Positions 27,710 to 36,555 of a DNA stretch of 55,184 nt are shown one piece after another; the stretch's first letter is position 1, and the number at the start of each line of letters is the position of its first letter. The DNA comes from Blautia sp. (GTDB taxonomy: Bacteria > Bacillota > Clostridia > Lachnospirales > Lachnospiraceae): positions 1-55,184 of the forward strand of contig JARIAQ010000053.1 of the NCBI GenBank assembly GCA_029257775.1, written 5' to 3'. The position numbers were made by a program, and so were the translations under genes. A model generated the notes under the pieces. It was not told the DNA's origin and made no database searches. It saw only the letters and a program-made list of their open reading frames with translations.

Positions 27710-27773
27710 AAAAAGGAAATTATTGTATGGATGGTATTGGTAAAATCTCATCTTACAATAATTTCCTTTTTTT
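27710..27773. terminator. Long bidirectional terminator
   Basis: A perfect 18-bp inverted repeat (27710-27727 and 27754-27771) with a 26-nt loop and A/T tracts on both sides separates two convergent genes. Confidence 0.88.
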
Positions 27774-28487
27774 CTATTCCCAACCACAGATTGAACTATT
27801 ACGAATTGCCGTAAACATTCTTTCTTTTACTCCAGGATTTTCTTTTGTCAGTGTTTTTAAAAGTTCTTTGGCATATTCCCGTTTTGTATACCCATCTACT
27901 GGACAAGGACTTTTTTCAATTTCTAAATGATATTTATTTTTAAATCCAATTACATCTGCTTCATTCACATAAAGCAGCGGCCGGATTACAGTCAAGTCCA
28001 TGCGATCTAAATATGTTTTTGGGGAAAAGGTATGAAATCTTCCTTCATAAATTAAAGAGAGTAACATTGTTTCAACTACATCATCTTTATGATGTGCGTA
28101 AGCTACTTTATTACACCCTAAATCTTTTGCAGCATTATTTAGTGCACCTTTTCTCATTTTCGCACAAAGAGAACAAGGATTATGTTCTTTTCTCTCTTCA
28201 AAAATAATCGGTGCAATATCTGTCTTCACAAGTGTAAATGGAATTTCTAAAGTATTACATAATTTTTCGATTTTATCTGCAGAAAAATCTTTATGCCCTA
28301 AATCTACAGTAATTGCTTCTAATTGAAAATGTTTTGGATAAAAACGCATCAAACCATGTAGAGCATAAAGCATAGTAAGACTATCTTTTCCACCCGAAAT
28401 CCCCACTGCAATTTTATCTCCTTCATCTATCAGTTGAAATTCATCTATTGCCTTTCTGCTGAGGCTCAATAGTTTTTGTAATGTCAT
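27774..28487 (-). CDS. ttcA: tRNA 2-thiocytidine biosynthesis protein TtcA
   Basis: TtcA thiolates C32 of certain tRNAs using ATP and a [4Fe-4S] cluster. The PP-loop is SGGKDSLTMLY. Cluster Cys are in PCSLCAKMRKG and SPCPVDGY, and the ATPase region includes YAHHKDDVVETMLLSL. The length of 237 aa is normal. AAAGGAT precedes the ATG. It is convergent with the kinase-like gene. A second, larger TtcA-like protein fused to rhodanese lies at 37954-39114. Confidence 0.9.
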   Translation of the reverse strand: MTLQKLLSLSRKAIDEFQLIDEGDKIAVGISGGKDSLTMLYALHGLMRFYPKHFQLEAITVDLGHKDFSADKIEKLCNTLEIPFTLVKTDIAPIIFEERKEHNPCSLCAKMRKGALNNAAKDLGCNKVAYAHHKDDVVETMLLSLIYEGRFHTFSPKTYLDRMDLTVIRPLLYVNEADVIGFKNKYHLEIEKSPCPVDGYTKREYAKELLKTLTKENPGVKERMFTAIRNSSICGWE

Positions 28488-28654
28488 AAAATCAATATCC
28501 TTTCATTTATCATTCTATCCATACTCAGAGAGCATAGCATAGATAAAGAAAAAAAGAAAGATTTTTTGCTTCTTTGTGAACACAAAAAATAAAATTCGTG
28601 ATATAATGAAAGTCAATGTTATCAGTGAAGCAAAGAAACACTTAAATTAAAAAG

Positions 28655-28712
28655 GATAATAGATTGCAAGGCTATTATCTTAATAACTACTATAATAAAT
28701 ATTCCCTTGCAA
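28655..28712 (+). promoter_or_regulatory. Candidate H-type pseudoknot in the leader of the AI-2E permease gene
   Basis: GATAATAG (28655-28662) and CTATTATC (28672-28679) form a stem whose loop holds TTGCAAGG (28664-28671). That loop is perfectly complementary to CCTTGCAA (28705-28712). A repeat of CTATTAT at 28716-28722 lies against the GAGGAGG ribosome binding site (28725-28731). A TATAAT at 28602-28607 may be the promoter -10. No known riboswitch family was recognised. Confidence 0.45.
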
Positions 28713-28737
28713 AAACTATTATACGAGGAGGAAACGT

Positions 28738-30048
28738 ATGAAGTTTCGTTGGAATAAAAAATATTTGTACTGGGGTATGACTGCCTTTACAGTTATCAGT
28801 GCCAGTCTTTTGTTTTATTTTCTTATTTTTCGTATGGATGTATTCTTTAGTGGATTGAAAAGATTAACCAACATTTTAATGCCTGTTATCTGCGGCGCAA
28901 TTATAGCGTATTTGCTAATACCAGTGGTGAATTTTCAAGAAAGAAAAATCTATTATATTTTAGAAGATAAACGTCATTTAACTTTAGATAAAAAACATAA
29001 AAAAATCATTCGATATCTTTGCATAGCTTTGGCATTGATTTTTGCAGGACTTGTAATTTATTCCCTGCTTGCTATGATTATGCCTAGTATTTTAGAAAGC
29101 ATTATTAGTATTATTAATGATTCACCTCGCTATGTACAAAATATTCGCCATTGGCTTGAATCTCTTTTAAAAGATAATCCAGAATGGCAAACCACTGTTT
29201 TTGACTATTTAAACCGATATTCTCCAAAAGTTGAATCTTTCTTAAATAGGGAAGTCCTTCCTCAAATTAAACAAATTCTTCAATCTTTAACTACTGGAGT
29301 GTTTGGTACATTGGTATTTATTAAAAATCTTTTAATCGGTCTTATTATTTCCATTTATTTAATGGCTGGAAAAGAAGGGTTTGTCACACAATCTAAAATG
29401 TTTGTTTATGCTATTTTTGATACAGAGAAAGCAAATAGTATTGTAAAAGCTTTTCGCTTTACTCACCGTACTTTTGGAGATTTTATTAATGGCAAAATCA
29501 TTGATTCTATTATCATTGGAATTTTATGCTATATTGGCACTAGCATTATTGGTACTCCATATCGTCTGCTTGTCAGCGTAGTAGTAGGAGTTACCAATAT
29601 TATACCGTTTTTCGGACCATATTTAGGGGCAATTCCAAGTGCATTTATTATTTTAATGGTAAATCCAATGCATTGTTTATATTTCTTAATTTTTATTTTG
29701 CTTTTGCAACAATTTGATGGAAATATTTTAGGGCCTAAGATTTTAGGAGATTCTACAGGATTATCTAGTTTTATGGTAATTGTGGCAATTCTTTTATTCG
29801 GTGGATTAATGGGAATTCCAGGAATGATTATTGGTGTGCCGTTATGGGCAGTTTTTATGGCTGGTTTAAAATGCTTAAGAAATCATGAGTTAAAGAAAAA
29901 ATCTATGCCTACAGAAGAAAGTTTTTATGAAGATATTGCTTATATTAATCCGGAAACTTTAAACCCGATTCCATTTTTAAAGGAAAAAAATCAGCCTAAA
30001 AAATCTCAATCAATAGAAAAAAACAAAAAAGAAGAGGAAGATCAGTAA
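28738..30048 (+). CDS. AI-2E family transporter
   Basis: This 436-aa polytopic membrane protein of the AI-2E/UPF0118 permease family has around seven or eight hydrophobic segments. The conserved block NIIPFFGPYLGAIPSAFIIL precedes LLLQQFDGNILGPKILGDST. Members transport diverse solutes, including sodium and possibly signal molecules, so AI-2E should not be read as the substrate. The C-terminal tail is cytoplasmic and Lys/Glu-rich. GAGGAGG lies 6 nt before the ATG. Its stop directly abuts the dtd start. Confidence 0.88.
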   Translation: MKFRWNKKYLYWGMTAFTVISASLLFYFLIFRMDVFFSGLKRLTNILMPVICGAIIAYLLIPVVNFQERKIYYILEDKRHLTLDKKHKKIIRYLCIALALIFAGLVIYSLLAMIMPSILESIISIINDSPRYVQNIRHWLESLLKDNPEWQTTVFDYLNRYSPKVESFLNREVLPQIKQILQSLTTGVFGTLVFIKNLLIGLIISIYLMAGKEGFVTQSKMFVYAIFDTEKANSIVKAFRFTHRTFGDFINGKIIDSIIIGILCYIGTSIIGTPYRLLVSVVVGVTNIIPFFGPYLGAIPSAFIILMVNPMHCLYFLIFILLLQQFDGNILGPKILGDSTGLSSFMVIVAILLFGGLMGIPGMIIGVPLWAVFMAGLKCLRNHELKKKSMPTEESFYEDIAYINPETLNPIPFLKEKNQPKKSQSIEKNKKEEEDQ

Positions 30049-30498
30049 ATGAAACTTGTTATACAAAAAGTCAGCCATGCATCTGTAGAAACAGAAGGAA
30101 CACGCATAGCCGAAATTCAAAAGGGGTTATTGGTTCTAGTTGGCATTGGTAAAAATGATACAAAAGAACTTATAGACAGATATGTGAAAAAAATGATAAA
30201 TCTTCGAATTTTTCCAGATGAGAATGGTAAAACAAACCTTTCATTGGAAGATATAAATGGTGAAATTCTTTTAGTGTCACAATTCACTTTATATGCAAAT
30301 TGTAAAAAAGGAAATCGTCCTAACTTTTTTGATGCAGGAGAACCTGAAGAAGCTGAATATCTTTATGAATATATGGTAAAAAAAGTAAAAGAATCTGTCC
30401 CTGTAGTACAAACAGGAAAATTTGGAGCATCTATGAAGGTTTCTTTAATTAATGAAGGACCATTTACCATTTTATTAGATGAAAACACATTTATATAA
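30049..30498 (+). CDS. dtd: D-aminoacyl-tRNA deacylase
   Basis: DTD hydrolyses D-amino acids mischarged onto tRNA. The 149-aa protein has the two family motifs [17 protein letters not shown] and GPFTILLDE, which form the cross-dimer active site. The latter is a slight variant of the usual GPVTI. The start immediately follows the previous stop (TAAATG), so translation is probably coupled. A clear terminator follows. Confidence 0.95.
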   Translation: MKLVIQKVSHASVETEGTRIAEIQKGLLVLVGIGKNDTKELIDRYVKKMINLRIFPDENGKTNLSLEDINGEILLVSQFTLYANCKKGNRPNFFDAGEPEEAEYLYEYMVKKVKESVPVVQTGKFGASMKVSLINEGPFTILLDENTFI

Positions 30499-30536
30499 AA
30501 AATAAGAATCCATAAAATAATGAATAATATTAGTAG

Positions 30537-30580
30537 AAAAACATCTTTAAAATTAGAAACAGTAGTTTGAAGATGTTTTT
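30537..30580 (+). terminator. Rho-independent terminator after dtd
   Basis: AAAAACATCTT (30537-30547) pairs with AAGATGTTTTT (30570-30580), ending in a T run. Confidence 0.85.
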
Positions 30581-30628
30581 CTTATTTGAATAGTTTAGCG
30601 GACAAATACAGATTTAACCGAAAAACTA

Positions 30629-30657
30629 TAGACTTTTTATTCATATCATGTTAAACT
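30629..30657 (+). promoter_or_regulatory. Promoter of the Xer-type recombinase gene
   Basis: TAGACT (30629-30634), a 17-nt spacer and TAAACT (30652-30657), about 30 nt before the ATG. Confidence 0.55.
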
Positions 30658-30689
30658 ACTCTTGAAAACTACAATTTTGGAGGTGTTTT

Positions 30690-31772
30690 ATGGCAAAGCC
30701 AATTACTTATCGTGAACAAGAAAAAATTGAAAATACTGTAAAACTTCGTGAGTTCTTAATGGAACTCCCACCTTATGTCAAAGATTATTTTCGTGCCAAG
30801 GAACCTACAACTTCAGATAAAACTCGTTTATCATATGCTTATGATTTACGTGTATTTTTTCGTTTTTTGCAAGAAACAAATCCTTCTTTACAAGAAAAAT
30901 CCATGTCTGATATTTCTATACAAGATTTGTCTTTGCTTCAACCAGTCGACTTTGAAGAATTTCAAGAATATCTAAAAGCCTATAAGTCTAAAGATAATAA
31001 ATTAGAAACAAATTCTAGAACTGGAATTGCCAGAAAAATGTCTTGTCTTCGTAGTTTTTATGATTATTTGTGCAAACGCCAATTATTGGCATCAAATCCA
31101 GTTCGTCTTGTGGATATGCCTAAAATTAAAGAAAAAGCTATTATTCAATTAGATCCTGATGAAATTGCCAATCTTTTAGACTATATTGAAAATTACGGAA
31201 AACAATTATCTGGCTTAAAACTTTATCACTACAACAAACAAAAGTATCGAGATATTGCTATTGTTACTCTTCTATTAGGAACAGGCGTTCGTGTATCGGA
31301 ACTGGTTGGCTTAAATATTGGAGATGTTGATTTTAAAAATAGTGGCATTCGTATACTTCGAAAAGGTGGTAATGAAATGATTGTTTATTTTAGCACAGAG
31401 GTGGAACAGGCATTAAAAGATTATCTGGAAATCTCCAGAAATAACATTACTCCCCTCTCCGGCCATGAAAATGCTTTATTTCTTTCGAACCAAAGAAAAC
31501 GAATTAGTGTAGATGCTGTAGAAAAAATGGTTAAAAAATATGCTTCTGCTATTTCTGTAAAAACAATTACTCCGCATAAATTACGAAGTACCTATGGTAC
31601 TGCCCTTTATCGGGAAACCGGCGATATTTATCTAGTTGCAGATGTTTTGGGACACTCAGATGTTAATACTACAAAAAAACATTATGCTAAATTAAGTGAT
31701 GAACGACGAAAAGCTGCTTCTAAAGCGGTTGTCTTAAGAGAAAAATTAGAAGGAAATCCGGAAGATACTTAA
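30690..31772 (+). CDS. Xer-family tyrosine recombinase
   Basis: This 360-aa site-specific recombinase has an N-terminal SAM-like DNA-binding domain (about residues 20-150) and a full catalytic domain. The first Arg is in LLGTGVRVSELVGLN, His-x-x-Arg in TPHKLRSTYG, and the second His in VLGHSDVNTT. The nucleophilic Tyr is in KKHYAKLS. Its size and long N-terminus resemble single-protein Xer systems (XerS type) more than XerC/XerD. Chromosome dimer resolution is therefore likely, with a phage-type integrase less so. No dif-like site was identified. GGAGGTG precedes the ATG. Confidence 0.85.
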   Translation: MAKPITYREQEKIENTVKLREFLMELPPYVKDYFRAKEPTTSDKTRLSYAYDLRVFFRFLQETNPSLQEKSMSDISIQDLSLLQPVDFEEFQEYLKAYKSKDNKLETNSRTGIARKMSCLRSFYDYLCKRQLLASNPVRLVDMPKIKEKAIIQLDPDEIANLLDYIENYGKQLSGLKLYHYNKQKYRDIAIVTLLLGTGVRVSELVGLNIGDVDFKNSGIRILRKGGNEMIVYFSTEVEQALKDYLEISRNNITPLSGHENALFLSNQRKRISVDAVEKMVKKYASAISVKTITPHKLRSTYGTALYRETGDIYLVADVLGHSDVNTTKKHYAKLSDERRKAASKAVVLREKLEGNPEDT

Positions 31773-31795
31773 AAGTGTTCTATATTTAACTTAAT

Positions 31796-31831
31796 AAAAG
31801 CCGACCTGTTATATTGTAAGGCGGCTTTTTA
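31796..31831. terminator. Terminator between the recombinase and the minus-strand hypothetical gene
   Basis: AAAAGCCG and CGGCTTTT arms, extended by CCT/AGG after a bulged A, with flanking A and T runs. It probably works in both directions. Confidence 0.85.
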
Positions 31832-31836
31832 AAAAT

Positions 31837-32334
31837 TTATTCATAAGGATTCATAACAATTATTTTTTGTGGTGTAGTCTGTGGAGGAATACTCTTTGTT
31901 ATACTGGTATAATAAACTAAAAGGTCCATGTTAATAGGTGTGCATACAAATCTCTGTCCATTAATGGTAGAAATATTGGTCATGGGGTTTAAATTTAGCT
32001 GCAAAGTTTGATCCGCTGATTCTAAATTTTCATCGAAATAGGACAACATAACTTCTTGATTTCCTCTAAGAGCTGTAATTAATTCTGCATGATATTTCGG
32101 TGGATAAATGGCAGGAACAGGCAGACTAATATCATAGAAAACAGCAATTCGCATTCCTGGTTTTAAACGTACATTATGAATAACGGTAGTATCTCCTGTG
32201 AGAATAAAATTTGCGGTTTCTTTTTCCTTATCTTCCTTTTCCACTCTAAGAAAAATCTCTATAGTACAGCAGGAATTTCCGTGGGTAATGCGTTCAACAG
32301 TTCCAATTACTTTTTCATAATTACTATAATCCAT
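31837..32334 (-). CDS. Hypothetical protein, possibly beta-rich/OB-like
   Basis: I do not recognise this 165-aa protein. It is soluble and beta-rich by pattern, with no signal peptide or membrane segment. The first half (VIGTVERITHGNSCCTIEIF, LTGDTTVIHNVRLKPGMRIA) looks like a small OB-type barrel, and the second half is Thr/Pro/Asn-rich and ends IIVMNPYE. AAGGA precedes the ATG. It is alone on its strand between two terminated or promoter-flanked units. I cannot assign a function. Confidence 0.7.
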   Translation of the reverse strand: MDYSNYEKVIGTVERITHGNSCCTIEIFLRVEKEDKEKETANFILTGDTTVIHNVRLKPGMRIAVFYDISLPVPAIYPPKYHAELITALRGNQEVMLSYFDENLESADQTLQLNLNPMTNISTINGQRFVCTPINMDLLVYYTSITKSIPPQTTPQKIIVMNPYE

Positions 32335-32515
32335 AAAAATCCTTTTTTTCTTATTTTATGAAGAAAAGAAAAATTATGTCACTCTGCTTTCATAATTTAG
32401 TTGTTTTGAATGTTTTCTACGTATTTATATATTAAAATTCGTTATTTTTATGGAATTTATTTCTTTTAAAAAAAGCTTTATAATAGTACAAGAAAAAATA
32501 AAGGAGTTATATATT

Positions 32516-33025
32516 ATGAATACATCAGAAGTGATTCGTGCACGGCGAAGCATTCGAAAGTACGAAGAAAATTTTATTATTCCACAGAAAGATATTGAGA
32601 TTATATTAGAAGCTGCAATGATGGCACCTAGTGCCTGTAATACAAGGCCATGGGAATTCGTTGTCGTAGAAAATTCTATTATTAAAGAACAGATTATGGA
32701 AATTAGTCCATATACATCTATGCTTCGTACTGCCAGTCTTGCCATTGTAGTATGTGGTAAACCCGATCTACAAAAAGCTATTGGTAGCTCTTTTTGGCCC
32801 CAGGATTGCGGTGCAGCCATTGAGAATCTTCTGCTTCAAGCAACAGATTTAGGCTATGGTACTTGTTGGTGCGGATTTTATCCTGTGATGGAACGCGTTG
32901 AAGCATTGCAAAAGGTACTTCATGTTTCCAGCATTCCGATGGCTGTAATTGCCGTAGGGAAACCTGCTGAAAATCCAGAGGCACGAGGTTTTTTTGACTC
33001 TTCTAAAGTCACCTATTTAAAATGA
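32516..33025 (+). CDS. Nitroreductase family protein
   Basis: This 170-aa FMN-dependent nitroreductase-like enzyme has an N-terminal FMN contact VIRARRSIRKYEE, a central MMAPSACNTRPWEFVVV and a C-terminal YGTCWCGFYPV / AVIAVGKPAE pair. The start ATG 32516 has AAGGAG at 32501-32506. An upstream in-frame ATG at 32450 precedes the likely -10 TATAAT (32479-32484) and is rejected. It is the first gene of an operon with a THEP1-like NTPase and an iron-complex-type ABC importer, so its substrate may relate to the imported compound. That link is inference. Confidence 0.88.
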   Translation: MNTSEVIRARRSIRKYEENFIIPQKDIEIILEAAMMAPSACNTRPWEFVVVENSIIKEQIMEISPYTSMLRTASLAIVVCGKPDLQKAIGSSFWPQDCGAAIENLLLQATDLGYGTCWCGFYPVMERVEALQKVLHVSSIPMAVIAVGKPAENPEARGFFDSSKVTYLK

Positions 33026-33052
33026 ATGAAACGATAAAGGAAGGTATTTAAT

Positions 33053-33643
33053 ATGCGTCATTTTTTTCTCACAGGAGCTTCTGGTATAGGTAAATCCACC
33101 CTTCTTATGGAAGTTTTAAAAGAATTTGATTTTCCTATATCGGGATTTTTTTCCCAAAGACAGCTTCTTCCGGATTTAAGCACTGGCGGTTTCCGTTTAC
33201 TTCCCTGGCATAAGAATCTTCCTCTTACAGCATCTTACCAAGCAGAGGCATCTGATTTATTCATAAAAAAAACAAACAATGGCTGGAAAAAAGATTTAAG
33301 TATTTTTCAAACCACTGCAATTAAATTAATGAACCAAAATACACCGTTAAAATGCTTAGATGAGATCGGAGGTGCGGAACTTCTTGTTCCAGAGTTTTTA
33401 AATGCACTCTACACTTTGTTGCAAAGTGATGTTTCCTGCGTGGGAGTTATAAAAAGTCCAGAAAATCTGACTTCCATGATGACAAGAGTAGCTATGGAAA
33501 ACCATGAGGCTGTAAAACTTCAAAAATTACATCAGGATATGACACTACAATTTAATTGTTTCATTACAGAATTAACACAAGATAATCAAGAAAAAGTAAA
33601 ACATAACTTGAAATTTTTTTTAGAAACTGAGGTTTGTCCATGA
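33053..33643 (+). CDS. THEP1-like nucleoside-triphosphatase
   Basis: This 196-aa P-loop NTPase has Walker A TGASGIGKSTLL at the N-terminus, and ISGFFSQRQL and STGGFRLL matching the THEP1-family second block. Walker B is LDEIGGAELL, in the place of the usual DEIGKMEL. THEP1 enzymes hydrolyse various NTPs; their biological role is unclear. The ATG has AAAGGAAGG upstream. The stop overlaps the permease start by 4 nt, so it is co-translated with the ABC transporter. Confidence 0.82.
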   Translation: MRHFFLTGASGIGKSTLLMEVLKEFDFPISGFFSQRQLLPDLSTGGFRLLPWHKNLPLTASYQAEASDLFIKKTNNGWKKDLSIFQTTAIKLMNQNTPLKCLDEIGGAELLVPEFLNALYTLLQSDVSCVGVIKSPENLTSMMTRVAMENHEAVKLQKLHQDMTLQFNCFITELTQDNQEKVKHNLKFFLETEVCP

Positions 33644-34650
33644 AAAAGAAAAAAGAAAAACAGGTTCTCTTATATCTTCTTCTATTATTTTTTGTTTGCT
33701 TTTTTTCTTCTTTTCTTATGGGGAGATATCCCATAGCTCCTGTAGAGCTGATAAAAATCCTACTTTCTAAAATAATTCCACTTCCAGCTACTTGGGATTC
33801 TCAACTGGAAATCGTGCTATTTCAAATACGACTTCCAAGAGTATTTATGGCTGCTTTAATTGGAGGAGGATTAGCTTGTGCTGGTGCTGTATATCAAGGT
33901 GTGTTTCAAAATCCATTAGTTTCTCCTGATGTACTAGGAGTTTCCTCTGGGACAGGATTTGGCGCTGCTTTAGGGCTTCTATTGGGGTTTGGCTATCAAG
34001 CTGTTTCTGCCAGTGCTCTTTTTTTTGGCCTTCTGGCTGTTTGCATTGTATATCTAATTAGTAGAAAAGTAAAAAGCAATCCAACCCTTGCTCTGGTTTT
34101 GGCAGGTATCTTAATCAGCTCCTTGTTTTCATCTTCAATCTCATTGATAAAACTGGTTGCCGATACAGATAATATTTTACCTGTAATTACCTATTGGCTT
34201 ATGGGTAGCCTTGCATCAATTCGCACAGATGATGTTCTCTTTGCAGCACCTTTGATTTTATTGGGTCTTATACCACTTTATCTTTTCCGATGGCAGATGA
34301 ACATTGCTACTTTAGGAGATAATGAAGCAAAATGTATAGGAATTCCTATTCAAAAAGTTCGCCTTCTTGTTATCCTCTGTGCCACACTAATTACTGCTGC
34401 TTCCGTATCTGTAAGCGGTATGATTGGATGGGTTGGTTTAATTGTTCCTCACCTTGGAAGAATCTTAGTAGGAAATGATTACCGAAAACTTTTCCCGGCT
34501 TCATTTCTGTTAGGAAGTAGTTTTCTTGTAGTAACAGATAACTGTGCAAGACTATTATCTACCAATGAAATTCCTATTGGAATTTTAACGGCTTTTATTG
34601 GAGTCCCTATTTTTTTGTATTTAATTTTAAAGAAAGAAAGTAATTTTTAA
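33640..34650 (+). CDS. FecCD-family ABC transporter permease
   Basis: This 337-aa BtuC/FecCD-type permease has about ten membrane helices. Signatures are LPRVFMAALIGGGLACAGAV, QNPLVSPDVLGVSSGTGFGA and GWVGLIVPHLGRILVG. The family imports iron-siderophores, haem or corrinoids as homodimers. The start is ATG 33640, overlapping the NTPase, with GAGG 7 nt upstream. A TTG two codons earlier is less likely. It is the only permease gene in the operon, consistent with a homodimer. Confidence 0.92.
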   Translation: MKKKKEKQVLLYLLLLFFVCFFSSFLMGRYPIAPVELIKILLSKIIPLPATWDSQLEIVLFQIRLPRVFMAALIGGGLACAGAVYQGVFQNPLVSPDVLGVSSGTGFGAALGLLLGFGYQAVSASALFFGLLAVCIVYLISRKVKSNPTLALVLAGILISSLFSSSISLIKLVADTDNILPVITYWLMGSLASIRTDDVLFAAPLILLGLIPLYLFRWQMNIATLGDNEAKCIGIPIQKVRLLVILCATLITAASVSVSGMIGWVGLIVPHLGRILVGNDYRKLFPASFLLGSSFLVVTDNCARLLSTNEIPIGILTAFIGVPIFLYLILKKESNF

Positions 34651-34661
34651 GAGGTGATTAT

Positions 34662-35432
34662 TTGAATTTACTCGTGCATTCGTTATGCTTCTCTTATGAT
34701 ACGAATCCTTTATTAAAAGACATTAGTTTTTCTCTTGATACAGGAAACTTTGTCTGTGTATTAGGAAAAAATGGTGCTGGAAAAAGTACTCTATTTCACT
34801 GTATTTTAAATCTTTTAAAAGGTTATACAGGTACTATATCTTTAGATCAAGAAAATATAAAATTTCTGAAAGAAAGAGATCTAGCGAAATACATTGCCTA
34901 TATTCCTCAGTTACATAAACAAAGCTTTAACTTTTCTGTATTCGAAATGGTTCTTATGGGAACAACTGCCAGTCTTTCTACCTTTGCTACACCAAAAGAA
35001 GAACAACAAACAGTTGCGATGGAATCTCTTCGCCTTATGGGAATGGAGAACTATGCTTCCCGCCTTTTTTCACATTTAAGCGGCGGAGAACAACAAATGG
35101 TTTTAATTGCCAGAGCTCTTGCTCAAAAAGCACCGATTCTTATTATGGATGAGCCTTGCTCAAATTTAGATTATGGAAATCAAATTCGTCTTTTGAAAAA
35201 ATTAAAACAACTATCTACTATGGGATATCTTATTCTACTTTCTACTCATAACCCTGAACATGCTTTTCTTTTTGCAGATAAAGTACTGGTTTTACATAAA
35301 GGAAATGCACTAGCCTTGGGAAATCCACAGGAAGTACTTACTTCCTCTTTATTGGAAGAAATATACAATATTCCTATACAACTTTATACATCAACAGATA
35401 TTCCACAACCTATCTGTATTCCTAAAATTTAA
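34662..35432 (+). CDS. ABC transporter ATP-binding protein (FecE/BtuD type)
   Basis: This 256-aa importer ATPase has Walker A LGKNGAGKST, Q-loop YIPQLHKQ, signature LSGGEQQMV, Walker B LIMDEP and the switch His in LSTHNPEH. The start is TTG 34662 with AAGAGGTGA upstream. It pairs with the adjacent permease and lipoprotein. Confidence 0.93.
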   Translation: MNLLVHSLCFSYDTNPLLKDISFSLDTGNFVCVLGKNGAGKSTLFHCILNLLKGYTGTISLDQENIKFLKERDLAKYIAYIPQLHKQSFNFSVFEMVLMGTTASLSTFATPKEEQQTVAMESLRLMGMENYASRLFSHLSGGEQQMVLIARALAQKAPILIMDEPCSNLDYGNQIRLLKKLKQLSTMGYLILLSTHNPEHAFLFADKVLVLHKGNALALGNPQEVLTSSLLEEIYNIPIQLYTSTDIPQPICIPKI

Positions 35433-35466
35433 TTCTTTACTTACTATTTTATCTATGGAGGATATT

Positions 35467-36555
35467 ATGAAAAAGAAACTTTTTACAATTTTATTATCAA
35501 TATCACTTATTTTTAGCTTTACTGGCTGTTCGAAGGACGAATCTATGAAAAGAGCTGAAGAAAATGTCCAAACACAAGAACACACAGAAAAAATAGAAAC
35601 ACGGACTTTTACAGACTCTGTAGGAAGAACTGTTACAATTCCAGCAAAATTAAGAAAAATCGCTCCCTCTGGGCCTTTAGCCCAGTTAGTATTATACACA
35701 GCATCACCAGATTTGCTCTGTGGACTAGCTCGGGAATTTCCAAAAACAGCAGAAGGATACATGGATGATGCTTACTATTCTCTCCCTGTTTTTGGTCAGT
35801 TTTATGGAAAAAATGCGAATCTAAATATGGAATCACTTTTAGAAGCATCACCAGATCTTGTTATAGATATTGGAGAACCAAAGGAAAATATTGAAGCAGA
35901 TTTAGATGCATTAAGTGAACAGTTGGGGATACCTGTAGTGTTTATCGAAGCAACTCTTCCTACTATGGAAAATGCGTATTTAAAACTAGGGGAATTAACT
36001 GGAAATACAAAAGAATGTGAAAAACTTGCTAAATATTGTAAAGAGCTTTTGGAAGATACTGCTGAAAAAGCAGCATCTATACCAGAAGATAAGAAAAAGA
36101 CCATTTATTTGGCCTCTGGAAGTGAAGGTTTAAATACCAATGCTTCCGGTTCTATTCATGGAGATATTGTAGAACAAATTGGTGCAATTAATGCTGCAAG
36201 GGTAGATGCTGCATCTACTGGGGGTGGAAGTGAGGTATCCTTAGAACAGATTTTTCTCTGGAATCCAGATATTGTTTTAGCAGATACAAAGGAGCTTTAT
36301 GAAACGCTTTTAAATGATCCCGCATGGCAGGATTTAGAAGCTGTAAAGAATAACCAAATTTATCAAATTCCTGATATTCCATACAGCTTTATTAATAACC
36401 CACCTTCCGTCAACCGCTTCATTGGCATTCCATGGCTTGGAAGTATCGTATATCCAGAAGTATATACAGAAGATATTCAAAAAGAAGTAACTGACTTTTA
36501 TCAGCTTTTTTATCATATTAAATTAACAGAAGAACAGCTGGATGAAATTCTTTAA
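35467..36555 (+). CDS. Iron-complex-type substrate-binding lipoprotein
   Basis: This 362-aa lipoprotein has a signal peptide ending in lipobox FTGC, then a class III (FecB/BtuF) substrate-binding domain with TFTDSVGRTVTIPAKLRKIA and NPDIVLAD. The ligand could be a siderophore, haem, corrinoid or another metal chelate. Sequence alone does not tell. GGAGG at 35457-35461 selects ATG 35467 over the ATG at 35455. Its stop overlaps the convergent nth stop. Confidence 0.9.
   Translation: MKKKLFTILLSISLIFSFTGCSKDESMKRAEENVQTQEHTEKIETRTFTDSVGRTVTIPAKLRKIAPSGPLAQLVLYTASPDLLCGLAREFPKTAEGYMDDAYYSLPVFGQFYGKNANLNMESLLEASPDLVIDIGEPKENIEADLDALSEQLGIPVVFIEATLPTMENAYLKLGELTGNTKECEKLAKYCKELLEDTAEKAASIPEDKKKTIYLASGSEGLNTNASGSIHGDIVEQIGAINAARVDAASTGGGSEVSLEQIFLWNPDIVLADTKELYETLLNDPAWQDLEAVKNNQIYQIPDIPYSFINNPPSVNRFIGIPWLGSIVYPEVYTEDIQKEVTDFYQLFYHIKLTEEQLDEIL

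Noticed and set aside
27727-27930. 67-codon plus-strand frame
   Set aside because: Starts in the terminator loop and is antisense to ttcA; a shadow frame.
30690-31772. Integrase marking a mobile island
   Set aside because: No flanking tRNA, attachment repeats or phage genes; neighbours are core genes, so a housekeeping Xer role is more likely.
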